This document shows, piece by piece, positions 36,297-48,116 of a stretch of 64,000 nucleotides of DNA. Within the stretch, counting starts at the first letter, position 1. Each line of letters begins with the position of its first letter. A program made the position numbers and the translations under genes. The DNA is from Acinetobacter sp. BY419 (GTDB lineage Bacteria; Pseudomonadota; Gammaproteobacteria; Pseudomonadales; Moraxellaceae): positions 1 to 64,000 of the forward strand of contig NZ_JAGFXZ010000001.1 of the NCBI RefSeq assembly GCF_019038395.1, read 5' to 3'. Under the pieces are notes generated by a model, which saw only the letters and a program-made list of their open reading frames with translations, searched no databases and was not told the DNA's origin.

Positions 36297-37055
36297 ATAC
36301 TATTAAGCCCTTTTGAGTTAGGTTACATCCCATAACACATATCATAAAGCTGGATAATTTCTGCTAAAATATTACTATCAAAATTAATAATTTTTTTTAA
36401 TATTAGTTTCTACAATGTAAGATTTAAAGAATTCAGAAATCATATTATATTTTAATGAAAAATTAATTTTTTTAACCTCTTCTGCTTAAAAAAAAATTCC
36501 CACTAATTTTGATTATTGGTTTCTTAATTTAGTGAAAAAATTCTTAGGCCCACAATATGGCACCCCCCAATAAATAGCAAAAAATAATACGAAATTTACA
36601 GATAACTCAATTGTAATTTCCTTTATTAAGCTAAATAAGGTTTCTATAACAGCGTAAGTAGGTTAAAGCTAAAAATAATTGATTCTCTGAACACAACGAA
36701 TGGGGCCTTTCAGATTTTTTCTTGGCAAGTTCAGCTTGTTTTTGTTTTAACACGGATACCATTTTTAAGAACAATGGGCGAGGAATTTCAACGAGTCGTT
36801 TAAATTCCTCATCGTTAAATCGAGTTAAGCTTTCATATTTTATGAGGCTATTATAAACAATTTTTTACTTTTGCAAGATATCTAGTGTGCAGCCACCTTT
36901 TTTAGGTCATTTTTTATTTACGATTTGAGTTAAATTAAAATTTTATAGGGATTACCTACTATTATGATAAGTTTAAAAGAACCATGAAAACTCTTTTAAT
37001 TTAACTTATATTCTTACTTAACCTACTACTATTATGAGAAAGCAGAACGCCTTGA
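36297..37055. other. AT-rich gene-poor stretch with IS remnant
   Basis: About 760 bases between the frameshifted pilin and the methyltransferase. It contains a truncated transposase (36631-36866) and the apparent left end of its insertion sequence near 36895. The rest (36300-36600 and 36900-37055) is very AT-rich, with no ORF or RNA that I can support. Confidence 0.6.
36631..36866 (-). pseudogene. truncated IS5-family transposase fragment
   Basis: On the minus strand this reads IVYNSLIKYESLTRFN, then DEEFKRLVEIPRPLFLKMVS and SENQLFLALTYLRCYR before stopping, which is the N-terminal helix-turn-helix part of an IS5-family (IS427-like) transposase known in Acinetobacter. There is no start codon at the expected place and homology ends after CYR, so about two thirds of the transposase and the other IS end are missing. 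The outer edge may be GGTGGCTGCACAC near 36886-36898. Family assignment is from memory. Confidence 0.7.
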
Positions 37056-37667
37056 TCACAAAAGGAAAGGTATAATTCTATATCTAACTTTTTCTTTATA
37101 ATTTTGGTAAGCCTCATTCTTAGATAAAATTTTTTCTTCATAAATTATTCTACCGAACTGTATTACATATAAAAAAAAGTATAAGAATAAATTAAATATT
37201 GAAAAGGAACTTAAAAGAAATCCTACGTGCATAATAAAATAACCTAAATAAATAGGATGTCTAACAACCCTATATGGACCATTAACTACTATTCCTCGGT
37301 AAGCAGGTAGTAAACCGAAATTTCTTCCTAAATATAATTTAGATAAAATTTGCCAAGAAATACCAATAATCATTATTATTTCTGCAGAAGTTTCACTAAT
37401 AAATTTTTCGTTACCATTTAAGTTAACTAAAAAAAAATAGAAGCTAGCACTTAAAGTTAAAACAATAGATATAAGAGATAAGTCGCGTGTATTAGTAGCT
37501 TTAGAAAAAACCACTAAACCTATAGTTAATAGCTCACCCAATAAGAGTAATAATAATGTTTTTTTATTAGTAATCTCATATCCTAAGAAAATATTATAAG
37601 CAAAGTAACTTAGAGCAATTATCGTTAAAAATTTAAAACTAATTTCTAAATATATTTTATTTTTCAT
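37056..37667 (-). CDS. ICMT-like integral membrane methyltransferase
   Basis: A 203-residue protein with about five hydrophobic helices. The C-terminal half has LGRNFGLLPAYRG and NGPYRVVRHPIYLGYFIM, the S-adenosylmethionine-binding core of the isoprenylcysteine carboxyl methyltransferase / phospholipid methyltransferase family, followed by YEEKILSKNEAYQNY. Bacterial members modify lipids, proteins or small molecules; the substrate is unknown here. It lies 55 bases after the intact pilin gene on the same strand, with an imperfect terminator between, and is strongly AT-rich, suggesting acquisition. Confidence 0.8.
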   Translation of the reverse strand: MKNKIYLEISFKFLTIIALSYFAYNIFLGYEITNKKTLLLLLLGELLTIGLVVFSKATNTRDLSLISIVLTLSASFYFFLVNLNGNEKFISETSAEIIMIIGISWQILSKLYLGRNFGLLPAYRGIVVNGPYRVVRHPIYLGYFIMHVGFLLSSFSIFNLFLYFFLYVIQFGRIIYEEKILSKNEAYQNYKEKVRYRIIPFLL

Positions 37668-37679
37668 TTTCTTAATCCA

Positions 37680-37710
37680 TAAAAATGGCTCAAATATGAA
37701 CCATTTTTAT
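37680..37710 (-). terminator. terminator after the pilin gene
   Basis: On the minus strand AAAAATGG and CCATTTTTAT close a stem of about eleven pairs with one mismatch and an AT loop. Some read-through into the methyltransferase gene is possible. Confidence 0.6.
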
Positions 37711-37722
37711 TACTTTAATTTA

Positions 37723-38187
37723 TTATGGTGCAGCAGCAGCAGGAGCACAAGATTTAGGTAAATATTTTTGCTCAGCTGAAGAAGTACAAGTCCAAACATT
37801 TGAACCTTTATCAGCATTCGATAAAGTTAATACCAAATTCTTACCTTGAATACCTTTTGAAACATCGGCAGATTTCATTAATGCCGTGATCGTACAACCA
37901 CCTGCCGCTGTAGCCGTACCCGCCGTAGTAACAGATGCAACATATTTACCATTAATATCAGTTGCAGTAGCGATACCAGCAACACCATTAGTTGGGCACG
38001 TACCGTCTTGAGCAAATGTTTCAGCTACGGCACCTTTTACACCAGAAGCTAAAGTCATCGCTTCAGACATCTGTGCACGCGCAATATAATCTTGGTAAGC
38101 AGGAATGGCAATTGCAGCCAAAATACCAATAATTGCTACAACAATCATTAATTCAATAAGGGTAAAACCCTTTTGTACTGTATTCAT
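37723..38187 (-). CDS. pilA: major type IV pilin
   Basis: A 154-residue type IVa pilin starting at the ATG at 38187 (GGAG before it). Leader MNTVQKG, then [18 protein letters not shown] with mature Glu 5, then the helix [20 protein letters not shown]. Four cysteines: GTCPT, GGCTI, WTCTS and PKSCA; the last two close the D-region. The protein ends [10 protein letters not shown] and has no terminal serine, the usual target of TfpO-type glycosyltransferases. It forms the pilus fibre used in twitching and possibly DNA uptake. Sigma-54-type promoter upstream. Confidence 0.92.
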   Translation of the reverse strand: MNTVQKGFTLIELMIVVAIIGILAAIAIPAYQDYIARAQMSEAMTLASGVKGAVAETFAQDGTCPTNGVAGIATATDINGKYVASVTTAGTATAAGGCTITALMKSADVSKGIQGKNLVLTLSNADKGSNVWTCTSSAEQKYLPKSCAPAAAAP

Positions 38188-38258
38188 AACATTCTCCACA
38201 AATGTTTTTGTTTATTTATAAGCCTAAAGAAAAAGCTCATTTAGCTTAATTTTATATT

Positions 38259-38275
38259 TAGCACTAAGTATGCCA
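38259..38275 (-). promoter_or_regulatory. sigma-54 promoter of pilA
   Basis: On the minus strand TGGCATACTTAGTGCTA matches TGGCA-N8-TGC with GG and GC ten bases apart, 74 bases before the pilin ATG. Control by sigma-54 with PilS/PilR is the rule for pilin genes of this kind; the regulator site itself was not identified. Confidence 0.85.
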
Positions 38276-38397
38276 AGTTTTATTATAATAAAATTGAGAG
38301 AAAAAACAGCACTTTAAAAAAATATTTTTATTTTTGTAATTTTTGTGTTTTATTTTGTGTAACTAACTGACAAATTTTGTCAGTTAGTTGACTAAAA

Positions 38398-38958
38398 TCA
38401 CCCCAATATAATTGGTTTATTCCCTAATTCATTCTCTAAATCATCTATTTTACGATCATAGTACTGATCTAAAACCTGTCCAATCTGTTTCACGCCTTCA
38501 ATTACACCTTCTTTAAACTTCTGCTGGACTAAATGCTGAATAATGTTTTGACAGATTTCATCCCAGACTTGCTGGGTGGTTGCATTTTTAATTCCACGAT
38601 CAATCACAATTTCAACCTTGTGCTCGCAGAGGTTCAAATACAGCAGTACCCCACTGTTATATTCGGTATCCCAAACACCAATTTCAGCAAATAACTGTCG
38701 GGCCCGACATAAGGTATCTTGGTAATAGGCAGATCGTGAAGGCAGACAGCCTTCGATCACCACCTGAATCTCCCCCACATGTCCATGCTCAGCTTCTTCC
38801 ACCGCCACTGCAATCGCATGCTGATCCTGTTTGGAAAAAAAGCGCTTGGTTGCTGGCATATAAAAGAAATGCTTGAGCCAGCGTTTAAAGCTTGGCTGTG
38901 CATGTTCTTCCAGTTTGGGCTGCGTGACTATATCTGTTGTATCTGTAGTTGTTACCAT
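38398..38958 (-). CDS. cytoplasmic TPM domain protein
   Basis: A 186-residue protein with the TPM (YgcG-like) domain: HVGEIQVVIEGCLPSR, FAEIGVWDTEYNSGVLLYLN and VEIVIDRGI, then a helical end with QIGQVLDQYY. There is no signal peptide and no membrane segment, unlike its neighbour. The start overlaps the end of the ygcG-like gene by seven bases, so the two are translationally coupled. The function of the family is unclear; paired TPM proteins with LemA occur in many gammaproteobacteria. Confidence 0.82.
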   Translation of the reverse strand: MVTTTDTTDIVTQPKLEEHAQPSFKRWLKHFFYMPATKRFFSKQDQHAIAVAVEEAEHGHVGEIQVVIEGCLPSRSAYYQDTLCRARQLFAEIGVWDTEYNSGVLLYLNLCEHKVEIVIDRGIKNATTQQVWDEICQNIIQHLVQQKFKEGVIEGVKQIGQVLDQYYDRKIDDLENELGNKPIILG

Positions 38959-40007
38959 GAGCCTGATGCTCCTCCCCCGCCAAAACCTCCACCGCCACCG
39001 CCGAAGCCGCCGCCGCCAAAACCACCTCGACCGCTACCGCCGCCTCGGCCGCCACCGGCTAAAAAGGCATGTAATATCAGCTGGGCTATAGAGGTGATCA
39101 ATAAAAAGAAAATACCTGCACCAATCATTAAACTTGCAAGCAGCCCCATGCCATTTACCAGACCAGCAGCTGTACCTGCAACTGCGGCAGTCGCGGCGCT
39201 CAGTTTTCTGCCAAAAATCATGGATCCTACAACACCTGCGACAATAATAAACAGCACACTACTGAATGTCGCCTTACTGGCTTTTTGTGCCTGATAAGCC
39301 TGTTCCTGACGCTCTTTCAGTTCATCCGCTGCCTGTGCTGCAATTTCAGGATCCAGATTTAAAATCCGTTCAATTTCAGTCAGACCTGCAGCAATCCCTT
39401 GCGCATATTGGCCCTGCTTAAAATACGGCGTGATGGTGTCATGAATAATACGACCTGCCACGATATCCGGCAGCACACCTTCCAGACCATAACCAGTCAA
39501 GATCTGAATACGGCGATCATTGATGGCAATGGTCATCAATAAACCATTATCGCGTTTGGCCGAGCCGAGCTGCCAGGCCTCAGCCACCCGCATGGAATAA
39601 TCAAAAATATCTTCCTGGCCCGTCGTTGGCACAATCACTACACCAATCTGGCCTTTTCCTTTCTCATAAAGTTTCAGAATACGCTGACTGAGTTGCTGCT
39701 TTTCAGTGGCACTGAATATATTGGCTTGGTCAATGATGGGTTGGTTCAGGCTTGGCAAGTCGCGCTGCAGCTGCCCTTCAGCCATATCATTGGCAATTTG
39801 TGGCTGTGATGCTGCTGCGGTTTCTGTTTCAGTTCCACTTTTTTGAGCTGGAACATTTTGACCCGCTTTAGGCTGCAAAATTTCACGGGCCACGATCACG
39901 TCTTCAGTATCCGTAGCCGTGGCTGTTTCTGCTGAAACAGGCGTTATTACTTCCATGCCCAGCATGAGGAGCAACCCAGCACAGTATTTCAGCAGCATCG
40001 CAGGCAT
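38952..40007 (-). CDS. TPM domain protein, YgcG type
   Basis: A 351-residue protein with a signal peptide (cleaved near residue 26), a periplasmic TPM domain (about 75-200: PIIDQANIFSATEKQQLSQ, IGVVIVPTTGQEDIFDY, NDRRIQILTGYGLEGVLPD), a short charged helix, two membrane segments and a glycine-rich tail of GGGFGGGG repeats ending GASGSW. The glycine tail is the classic YgcG end. Middle gene of lemA-ygcG-TPM, 30 bases after lemA. Suggested roles include envelope or photosystem-like repair, none proven in bacteria. Confidence 0.88.
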   Translation of the reverse strand: MPAMLLKYCAGLLLMLGMEVITPVSAETATATDTEDVIVAREILQPKAGQNVPAQKSGTETETAAASQPQIANDMAEGQLQRDLPSLNQPIIDQANIFSATEKQQLSQRILKLYEKGKGQIGVVIVPTTGQEDIFDYSMRVAEAWQLGSAKRDNGLLMTIAINDRRIQILTGYGLEGVLPDIVAGRIIHDTITPYFKQGQYAQGIAAGLTEIERILNLDPEIAAQAADELKERQEQAYQAQKASKATFSSVLFIIVAGVVGSMIFGRKLSAATAAVAGTAAGLVNGMGLLASLMIGAGIFFLLITSIAQLILHAFLAGGGRGGGSGRGGFGGGGFGGGGGGFGGGGASGSW

Positions 40008-40037
40008 CTGATTTCTCGCTTATTTACAAGTCATTAA

Positions 40038-40628
40038 TTATTCAAAGGAAACTGTAGGTGCTTTCTGGGCACTTTGCTCTGCGCTAAAGTTCGGTTTAGG
40101 CTCCATTCCGATCACTTTGGCAGTCATGACTTGCGGGAACTGACGTGCATAAGAGTTAAAGTCCTGAACCGTGGTAATGTAACGGTTACGTGCCACAGCA
40201 ATCCGGTTTTCAGTTCCTTCCAGTTGTATCTGTAAATCACGGAACTGCTGGTTGGCTTTCAGGTCCGGATAATTCTCAGTGACAGCCAAAAGACGTGACA
40301 GGGCACTGGTCATCTGCGCCTGTGCTTCCTGATAGCGCTGAAACAGTTCAGGATCTTCCAGTACTTCACGATCTACTTTCAGACCGGCAACATTGGCACG
40401 TGCTTGGGTCACTTCTGTTAAAACCTGCTCTTCATGCGAGGCATAGCCTTTCACCACATTGACCAGATTAGGTACCAGATCGGCACGGCGCTGATACTGG
40501 TTCTGGACTTCCGACCAGGCGGCAGTGACCGCTTCATCTTTGACTTGTAAGGTGTTATAGCCACAGCCACTCAGGGTCAAGGTACTGGCCAGCATCAAAG
40601 CTATGAGAGCTTGTTTTAATACACGCAT
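40038..40628 (-). CDS. lemA: LemA family lipoprotein
   Basis: A 196-residue LemA family protein with a lipobox LSGC (Cys 22), so membrane-anchored. The coiled helical domain shows AAWSEVQNQYQRRADLVPNL, QEAQAQMTSALSRLLAV and ITTVQDFNSYARQFP, all family hallmarks. The gene heads the operon with the two TPM proteins; the set is thought to act in the envelope, without a known reaction. Confidence 0.9.
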   Translation of the reverse strand: MRVLKQALIALMLASTLTLSGCGYNTLQVKDEAVTAAWSEVQNQYQRRADLVPNLVNVVKGYASHEEQVLTEVTQARANVAGLKVDREVLEDPELFQRYQEAQAQMTSALSRLLAVTENYPDLKANQQFRDLQIQLEGTENRIAVARNRYITTVQDFNSYARQFPQVMTAKVIGMEPKPNFSAEQSAQKAPTVSFE

Positions 40629-40760
40629 GATGTTTCGTCCTCGATTCTTTATTGGTATTTATATAATTAATTTGATTTTAAACAGTATTTTCTAAAGTTT
40701 TGTTAATTTTTATAATCTTTTTAATGCTTCCTATTTTAAGCCGGGAACTCATCAAAGATT

Positions 40761-40785
40761 AAAAAACCCGCTGTAGCGGGTTGTT
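40761..40785 (-). terminator. rho-independent terminator after gltD
   Basis: On the minus strand AACCCGCTACAGCGGGTTTTTT: a short perfect stem with a T run, just after the gltBD operon. Confidence 0.85.
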
Positions 40786-40813
40786 TTGAAGGATGTCCAC
40801 TGATCTTTATCTG

Positions 40814-42277
<1,464 letters not shown>

Positions 42278-42310
42278 TTACATCTGCCTATATATCTGTT
42301 CGTCGTGGAA

Positions 42311-45300
42311 TTATTGTGGATCAGCTTGAGTTGTTTTTAACAGCGTTTGCAAGTTGGCTGCTTTTGGTTTTACCAACCAGAACTTACGGCTGTAGAAGTC
42401 AAACTCATGGCGGATCTTGTACGCCCAAGCACTACCCGTTTCTTTAATATGTTCATCGAGAATACGACCCAGGAACGCTTTATGCTCTTCCATCGCTTCA
42501 GTTGAAATACGATTCAGCTCAATCAGTTCGTGGTTATAATGATCAACGAAGTCATTATCCAGATCAAGTACATAAGCAAAACCACCGGTCATACCCGCAC
42601 CGAAGTTATGCCCGACTTTACCCAGTACCGTCACAATACCGCCCGTCATATATTCACAGCAGTGATCGCCAGCACCTTCAATCACGGCAAATGCACCCGA
42701 GTTACGTACTGCAAAACGTTCGCCTGCCGTACCCGCTGCATACAACTTACCGCCAGTGGCACCGTACAAGCAGGTGTTACCAATGATCGCGGTATTTTGG
42801 GTCTGGAAAGGTGAACCTTTTGGCGGGAAGATCGAGATACGACCACCGGCCATGCCTTTACCGACATAGTCATTGGCATCGCCTTCAAGGCTGATATGCA
42901 GACCACCGGCATTCCAGACACCCAGCGACTGACCTGCAGTACCGTTCAGGTTCACTTTGACAGGATGTGCTTCCATGCTCAAGTTGCCATAACGTTTCGC
43001 AATCTCACCGGATAGCCGTGCGCCAATCGAACGGTCACAGTTACCAATCGAGAAACTATATTCACCACCTGTTCCGGCTTCAATCGCAGGCAGGATTTCC
43101 GCTACCATTTTCTCTGCCAGAATACCTTTATCAAATGGCGCATTGCCCTGTACTTCGCAGTACTGTGCTTTACCTTCCGCGGCAGGGTGTGATTCCAGTA
43201 ATTTACTCAAATCCAAATGCGCATGCTTGGCAGTTTCACCTGGCAAGACTTCCAACAGATCCGTACGGCCAATCAGGTCTTTTAGACTCGAAACACCAAG
43301 TGCCGCCAGCCATTCACGGGTTTCTTCAGCAATAAAGGTGAAGAAGTTGATCAGCATTTGTGGCTCGCCGATATAATGCTCTTGACGCAAATGGTCTTGC
43401 TGGGTTGCGACACCGGTTGCACAGTTATTCAGGTGGCAAATACGCAGGTATTTACAACCGAGTGCAATCATTGGGGTAGAACCAAAACCGAAGCTTTCAG
43501 CCCCCAGAATCGCAGCTTTTACGACATCTAGACCGGTTTTTAAACCGCCATCCGTTTGTACGCGAACTTTACCACGCAGATCATTCACACGAAGGGCTTG
43601 ATGTGCCTCAGCAAGACCCAGTTCCCACGGTGAACCTGCATGATGAATTGAAGAAAGTGGAGAAGCCGCTGTACCACCGTCATAACCTGAAATGGTAATG
43701 AAATCGGCATATGCTTTCGCTACACCTGCCGCAATCGTACCGACACCCGGTTCAGAAACCAGCTTAACTGACACCATCGCCTGTGGGTTAACCTGTTTTA
43801 AATCAAAGATCAACTGTGATAAATCTTCAATTGAATAGATGTCGTGATGCGGAGGTGGCGAAATAAGCGTTACACCCGGTACAGAGTAACGTAAACGGGC
43901 AATCAGACCATTCACTTTACCACCCGGCAACTGACCACCTTCACCTGGTTTTGCACCTTGCGCGACTTTAATTTGAAGGACTTCTGCTGATGTTAAATAA
44001 GCAGGTGTCACACCAAAACGGCCCGATGCAATTTGTTTGATTTTCGAGTTACGGATGGTGCCGTAACGCGCTGGATCTTCACCGCCCTCGCCTGAGTTCG
44101 AGCGACCGCCAATCGTGTTCATAGCAATTGCAATCGCTTCATGTGCTTCAGGTGATAATGCCCCCAAAGACATGCCGGCAGAGTCAAAACGCGGCAGGAT
44201 CTCTTCCACCGATTCCACTTCATCAAGCGCAATCGAGTTATCTGTTTTCAGTTTGAACAGGTCACGAATGGTCGTAATCGGACGGTTGTTGACCAGTTCT
44301 GCATATTCTTTGAAATCAGCATAGTTACCTGAACGCACTGCTTTATGCAGCGAGTTGATCACGTCCGGATTAAAGGCATGATATTCCTTGCCGAATACGA
44401 ATTTCAGCAGACCGCCCTGATCAATGGGCTTACGGTTTTTCCAGGCAATATCTGCCAGCTGTTTTTGATCATTTTCAAGGTCAACAAAGGTTGCACCCTG
44501 AATACGGCTTGGCACACCGATGAAACACTTATCTACAACTTCATCCGATAGACCGACTGCTTCGAACAACTGACCACCACGATATGAAGCAACCGTTGAA
44601 ATGCCCATTTTCGACAGAACTTTGAGCAGACCTTTCTCAATCCCCTTACGGAAATTGTTTTGTGCATAAATTGGATCACCCAATAACTCGCCTTTCGCAA
44701 CCAAATCATTGATCACGTCATAAGCCAGATACGGATAAATCGCTGTTGCGCCAAAGCCTAAAAGCACTGCGAACTGATGCGGATCACGTGCAAAACCGGT
44801 TTCAATAATCAGGTTCGCATCCGTACGCAAACCACTATTGATCAGGTAATGATGCACCGCACCAGTCACCATGAATGCATTGGCTGGCAAGTAGCCTTCA
44901 CGGATTTTCTTGTCCGAGAGTACCAGCAAGGTTTTACCATCACAAATTGCTTGTGCTGATTCTTCGCAAATACGTACGATTGCTGCTTGCAGACCTTCAG
45001 ATTCGGCATAGTTCAGATCAATATCTGCAATTTCATAGCCCGCACGACCCAAGGTACGGATTTGATGCATTTTAGAGTTTGAAAGTACCGGACTTGATAC
45101 GATCAGACGATCGGCATGTTCAGGGCCCTGTTCAAATACATTTTGTTCACGGCCAAAACAGGTTTCCAGTGACATCACAATCGATTCACGCAGTGGATCG
45201 ATTGGCGGGTTGGTCACCTGTGCAAACTGTTGGCGGAAATAATCCGATACATGACGAACCTGACGTGACAATACCGCCATCGGGGTATCATCACCCATTG

Positions 45301-46792
45301 AACCGACAGCTTCCTGACCACTTTCGGCAATCGGACGCAATAACTGGTCACGCTCCTCAAAGGTCACCATGAACATTTTTTGTGCCGCTTTCAGGCCATC
45401 GCCTTTTAAGCCTTGATCACATAAATATTCTTCCAGCTCTGGGCTACCTTGCAAACGTACAGAATTTTCTCGTAACCATTCACGGTATGGACGCATACGT
45501 TTTAGATGATTATTGACATCTTGCGTATCCAGCACCTTGCCGGTTTGTGTATCAATGACCAGCATTTGGCCCGGGCCCACACGTCCTTTAGAAATCACAT
45601 CTTCAGGTTGATAACCCCAGACACCAATTTCAGAAGCCAGCGTGATATAACCATTTTTGGTAATCACCCAACGTGCAGGACGCAGACCGTTACGATCCAG
45701 CATACAGATCGCATGACGACCATCCTGAATCACCAGACCCGCAGGGCCATCCCAGGCTTCCATGTGTTTTGAGTTAAATTCATAGAATGCACGCAAGTCC
45801 GCATCTAGAGTTTCCACGTTCTGCCAAGCAGGCGGAACCAGCATACGCAAGGCACGGAACAGATCCATACCGCCACCCACCAGAATCTCCAGCATATTGT
45901 CCAGGCTTGAAGAATCCGAACCGGTACGGTTCACAATTGGATTTAGTTCAGTTAAACCTGGCAATAACGGATTTTCAAATTTTGGCACACGTGCCATGGC
46001 CCAGTTACGGTTCGCAGTAATGGTATTGATTTCACCATTGTGCGCCAGGTAACGGAACGGCTGTGCCAAAGGCCAGCGCGGTAAAGTATTGGTCGAGAAG
46101 CGCTGATGGAACACCACGATATGGGATTCCAGACGTGGATCAGCCAGATCGGTATAAAAATCTGCGATCGCTTCCGGCATCATCAGGCCTTTATAACTGA
46201 TGACTGTTGAACATAAGGTCGTGACATAGAAGGAAGTGTCATTCACCAACAATTGTTCTGCACGACGACGCGCCAGGAACAGCTTGCGGTTAAATTCAAT
46301 TTCAGTTACACCCATTGGGCAGTTTACAATCACCTGTTCAAATGCTGGCATAGATTGCAGGGCTATTTCACCCAGAGCATCTACATTGGTTGGAATCACA
46401 CGCCAAGCCAGAACGATTAAACCTTCAGCTTCAATCTCTTTGTTTAAAACCTGTTTGGCATGTGCAGCAATGGCAGGATCAAGATTCAGGAACACCGAAC
46501 CCACAGCAAAGACTTCACTTAAGGTGGTATCACTTAAGCGTTTTGCTTCTTCACGGAAGAATTTTTTTGGCATTGCCAAAAGTAGACCACAACCATCCCC
46601 AGTCTTGCCATCCGCGGCAATACCACCACGATGGGTCATACAACTCAAACTATGAATCGCGGTCTTGACGAGATCATGGCTTGCATCACCCTGCATATGG
46701 GCAATTAAACCGAAACCACAGTTATCTTTAAACTCATCCGGTTGGTATAAACCTTGAGCGGGAGCTACATTATTAGGCGATGGCATGTGCAT
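42311..46792 (-). CDS. gltB: glutamate synthase large subunit
   Basis: The 1493-residue catalytic subunit. The glutaminase domain begins at the nucleophile in [13 protein letters not shown] (the N-terminal propeptide is presumably removed), the central and FMN domains follow with [20 protein letters not shown] and [20 protein letters not shown], and the 3Fe-4S site is [18 protein letters not shown]. The C-terminal beta-helix has many G-G-I/V repeats, e.g. [21 protein letters not shown] start at the ATG at 46792 with AAGGG upstream; an in-frame GTG six codons earlier is less likely. Confidence 0.96.
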   Translation of the reverse strand: MHMPSPNNVAPAQGLYQPDEFKDNCGFGLIAHMQGDASHDLVKTAIHSLSCMTHRGGIAADGKTGDGCGLLLAMPKKFFREEAKRLSDTTLSEVFAVGSVFLNLDPAIAAHAKQVLNKEIEAEGLIVLAWRVIPTNVDALGEIALQSMPAFEQVIVNCPMGVTEIEFNRKLFLARRRAEQLLVNDTSFYVTTLCSTVISYKGLMMPEAIADFYTDLADPRLESHIVVFHQRFSTNTLPRWPLAQPFRYLAHNGEINTITANRNWAMARVPKFENPLLPGLTELNPIVNRTGSDSSSLDNMLEILVGGGMDLFRALRMLVPPAWQNVETLDADLRAFYEFNSKHMEAWDGPAGLVIQDGRHAICMLDRNGLRPARWVITKNGYITLASEIGVWGYQPEDVISKGRVGPGQMLVIDTQTGKVLDTQDVNNHLKRMRPYREWLRENSVRLQGSPELEEYLCDQGLKGDGLKAAQKMFMVTFEERDQLLRPIAESGQEAVGSMGDDTPMAVLSRQVRHVSDYFRQQFAQVTNPPIDPLRESIVMSLETCFGREQNVFEQGPEHADRLIVSSPVLSNSKMHQIRTLGRAGYEIADIDLNYAESEGLQAAIVRICEESAQAICDGKTLLVLSDKKIREGYLPANAFMVTGAVHHYLINSGLRTDANLIIETGFARDPHQFAVLLGFGATAIYPYLAYDVINDLVAKGELLGDPIYAQNNFRKGIEKGLLKVLSKMGISTVASYRGGQLFEAVGLSDEVVDKCFIGVPSRIQGATFVDLENDQKQLADIAWKNRKPIDQGGLLKFVFGKEYHAFNPDVINSLHKAVRSGNYADFKEYAELVNNRPITTIRDLFKLKTDNSIALDEVESVEEILPRFDSAGMSLGALSPEAHEAIAIAMNTIGGRSNSGEGGEDPARYGTIRNSKIKQIASGRFGVTPAYLTSAEVLQIKVAQGAKPGEGGQLPGGKVNGLIARLRYSVPGVTLISPPPHHDIYSIEDLSQLIFDLKQVNPQAMVSVKLVSEPGVGTIAAGVAKAYADFITISGYDGGTAASPLSSIHHAGSPWELGLAEAHQALRVNDLRGKVRVQTDGGLKTGLDVVKAAILGAESFGFGSTPMIALGCKYLRICHLNNCATGVATQQDHLRQEHYIGEPQMLINFFTFIAEETREWLAALGVSSLKDLIGRTDLLEVLPGETAKHAHLDLSKLLESHPAAEGKAQYCEVQGNAPFDKGILAEKMVAEILPAIEAGTGGEYSFSIGNCDRSIGARLSGEIAKRYGNLSMEAHPVKVNLNGTAGQSLGVWNAGGLHISLEGDANDYVGKGMAGGRISIFPPKGSPFQTQNTAIIGNTCLYGATGGKLYAAGTAGERFAVRNSGAFAVIEGAGDHCCEYMTGGIVTVLGKVGHNFGAGMTGGFAYVLDLDNDFVDHYNHELIELNRISTEAMEEHKAFLGRILDEHIKETGSAWAYKIRHEFDFYSRKFWLVKPKAANLQTLLKTTQADPQ

Positions 46793-47234
46793 AGCGTACC
46801 CTTCTTTCACGAAGCCTCAATAGGCTGTTAAACAATCTAAATTCTTCTCTGCGCTGCGTCTAATGGGCTTTCGAAGACCGTCTTGGTAAAGCAAAAGCAT
46901 TTATCTATATTTCTTCAGCGTAGTCCTTTTTCAGACCGAACGCATAAAAAATAAAGTTTATTTTGCTGATGAATAACATAAAAATCAGGAATAAATATGA
47001 CATTCACACATTGTCATCGAATCATTTTTCGCGCTAAAACAGGGAGATTAATTCAATTCATGCACCAATAAAGCAAATTCCATGCCAATAAACAGCGCAT
47101 AAATTAAAACCATACAGATGACAAAGATTTAGTGCAGATTCGCGCCAGACTGGTTATTTTTAATGTGCTTTTTTTGCACCAAAAGCGCCCATTTTTAATT
47201 CTGTAATTTTTTCAATGCGCTATTTTAGAACGGA
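46793..47234. other. gltB upstream region
   Basis: About 440 bases between the ends of gltB upstream and the SPOR-like gene (both leftward). It should hold the gltB promoter; I cannot pick hexamers with confidence. A GTGC-T7-GCAC motif lies at 47165-47179. No gene seen. Confidence 0.45.
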
Positions 47235-48107
47235 CTAGTTAAATGGATCACTAATCTCGTTATTTTGAGGGCGAGGATTACTGCCCTGCGCAGGTCGATT
47301 ATTGTTCTGCGGTTGAGGTGTGCTTTCTACAGCGCTTTCAGATGTCTGTACATCAACCACATTTCCAGATGAATCACGACGCACAATCGTCGTACTGGTC
47401 GTGGCAGCATCAGAGCTACGCGGCTTGGCCTCAGTCTGGGTTTGAGGTTTGACGCGCACAGATTCATCTACTTTTGGCAAAGGCACATTTTTCAAACGAA
47501 CTTCATAGAGCTTTTGATTACTGGCCAATTCCTCTGAACCCAGACTATTTACCAGACTGACATACTGCTGCATGCGTACCACTTCCGGTTTGACCGAAGC
47601 AGGCAAGCTTAAATCTAGTGTAGCGAGTGCCTGATTAGCTTGTGCCGCAGTCTTATATTGTCCATACAACAGCACATACTGTTCAGGCTGATTTTCACCC
47701 GATATTCTTAAATAAATAAAAGGCTTACGATCTGACTGTTTCTTAAGGAAACTTTTTAATATCGCTTCGTTGGTCACGCGAAACAATTCAATTGCATGCT
47801 GGTTTTTCGCTTCATTAACAAACTTGGTCCCGCGAAATTCCGGTTCATGATTGGCATTCACTATGGTACGTGTACTCAGATCCAGTGGTTTCACTTCCTC
47901 CAAAAGCGCACCAAGTTGGGTCATTGTGGCCACTTTTTCTGGTTGAATTTGCAACTGGACTTCAGTTTCAGGTTTTTTTTCAATTTCAATGATGTCATCT
48001 GAATCGGTAACTGCCCAGAAGATCAAGGCAGCATACAGGCAGCATACACCACAGACCAGCCAGAAATAATGCTGAATCTTTTGCCAAGGAGTATGTAGTG
48101 CTGCCAT
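47235..48107 (-). CDS. SPOR-like inner-membrane protein (DamX-like position)
   Basis: A 290-residue bitopic protein: short cytoplasmic tail, one membrane helix (about residues 13-33), then periplasm. A region near residues 125-190 (FIYLRISGENQPEQYVLLYG, then YKTAAQANQALATL) has the look of a SPOR peptidoglycan-binding repeat, and the C-terminal third is low-complexity, rich in Thr, Ser, Pro, Asn and Gln. It follows aroB by nine bases, the place of damX in other gammaproteobacteria, a cell-division SPOR protein. That identity is inferred from position. Confidence 0.6.
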   Translation of the reverse strand: MAALHTPWQKIQHYFWLVCGVCCLYAALIFWAVTDSDDIIEIEKKPETEVQLQIQPEKVATMTQLGALLEEVKPLDLSTRTIVNANHEPEFRGTKFVNEAKNQHAIELFRVTNEAILKSFLKKQSDRKPFIYLRISGENQPEQYVLLYGQYKTAAQANQALATLDLSLPASVKPEVVRMQQYVSLVNSLGSEELASNQKLYEVRLKNVPLPKVDESVRVKPQTQTEAKPRSSDAATTSTTIVRRDSSGNVVDVQTSESAVESTPQPQNNNRPAQGSNPRPQNNEISDPFN

Positions 48108-48116
48108 AAAACTAAC

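Noticed and set aside
35849..38187. Inverted pilin copies as a recombining silent-cassette system
   Set aside because: The two N-terminal coding regions share only short identical stretches (about 15 bases at best), too little for efficient recombination, and there is just one extra copy.
38779..39294. Proline-rich forward ORF of 171 aa
   Set aside because: It is the complement of the glycine-rich tail of the YgcG-like gene, with no ribosome-binding site or homologue pattern.
42502..46668. Many forward ORFs opposite gltB
   Set aside because: Shadows of a long, well-matched gene; their sequences show no family motifs.
47165..47179. GTGC-T7-GCAC as an NtrC site near gltB
   Set aside because: NtrC sites read GCAC then GTGC; here the half-sites are reversed, the spacer is a plain T run and it lies more than 350 bases from the gltB start.
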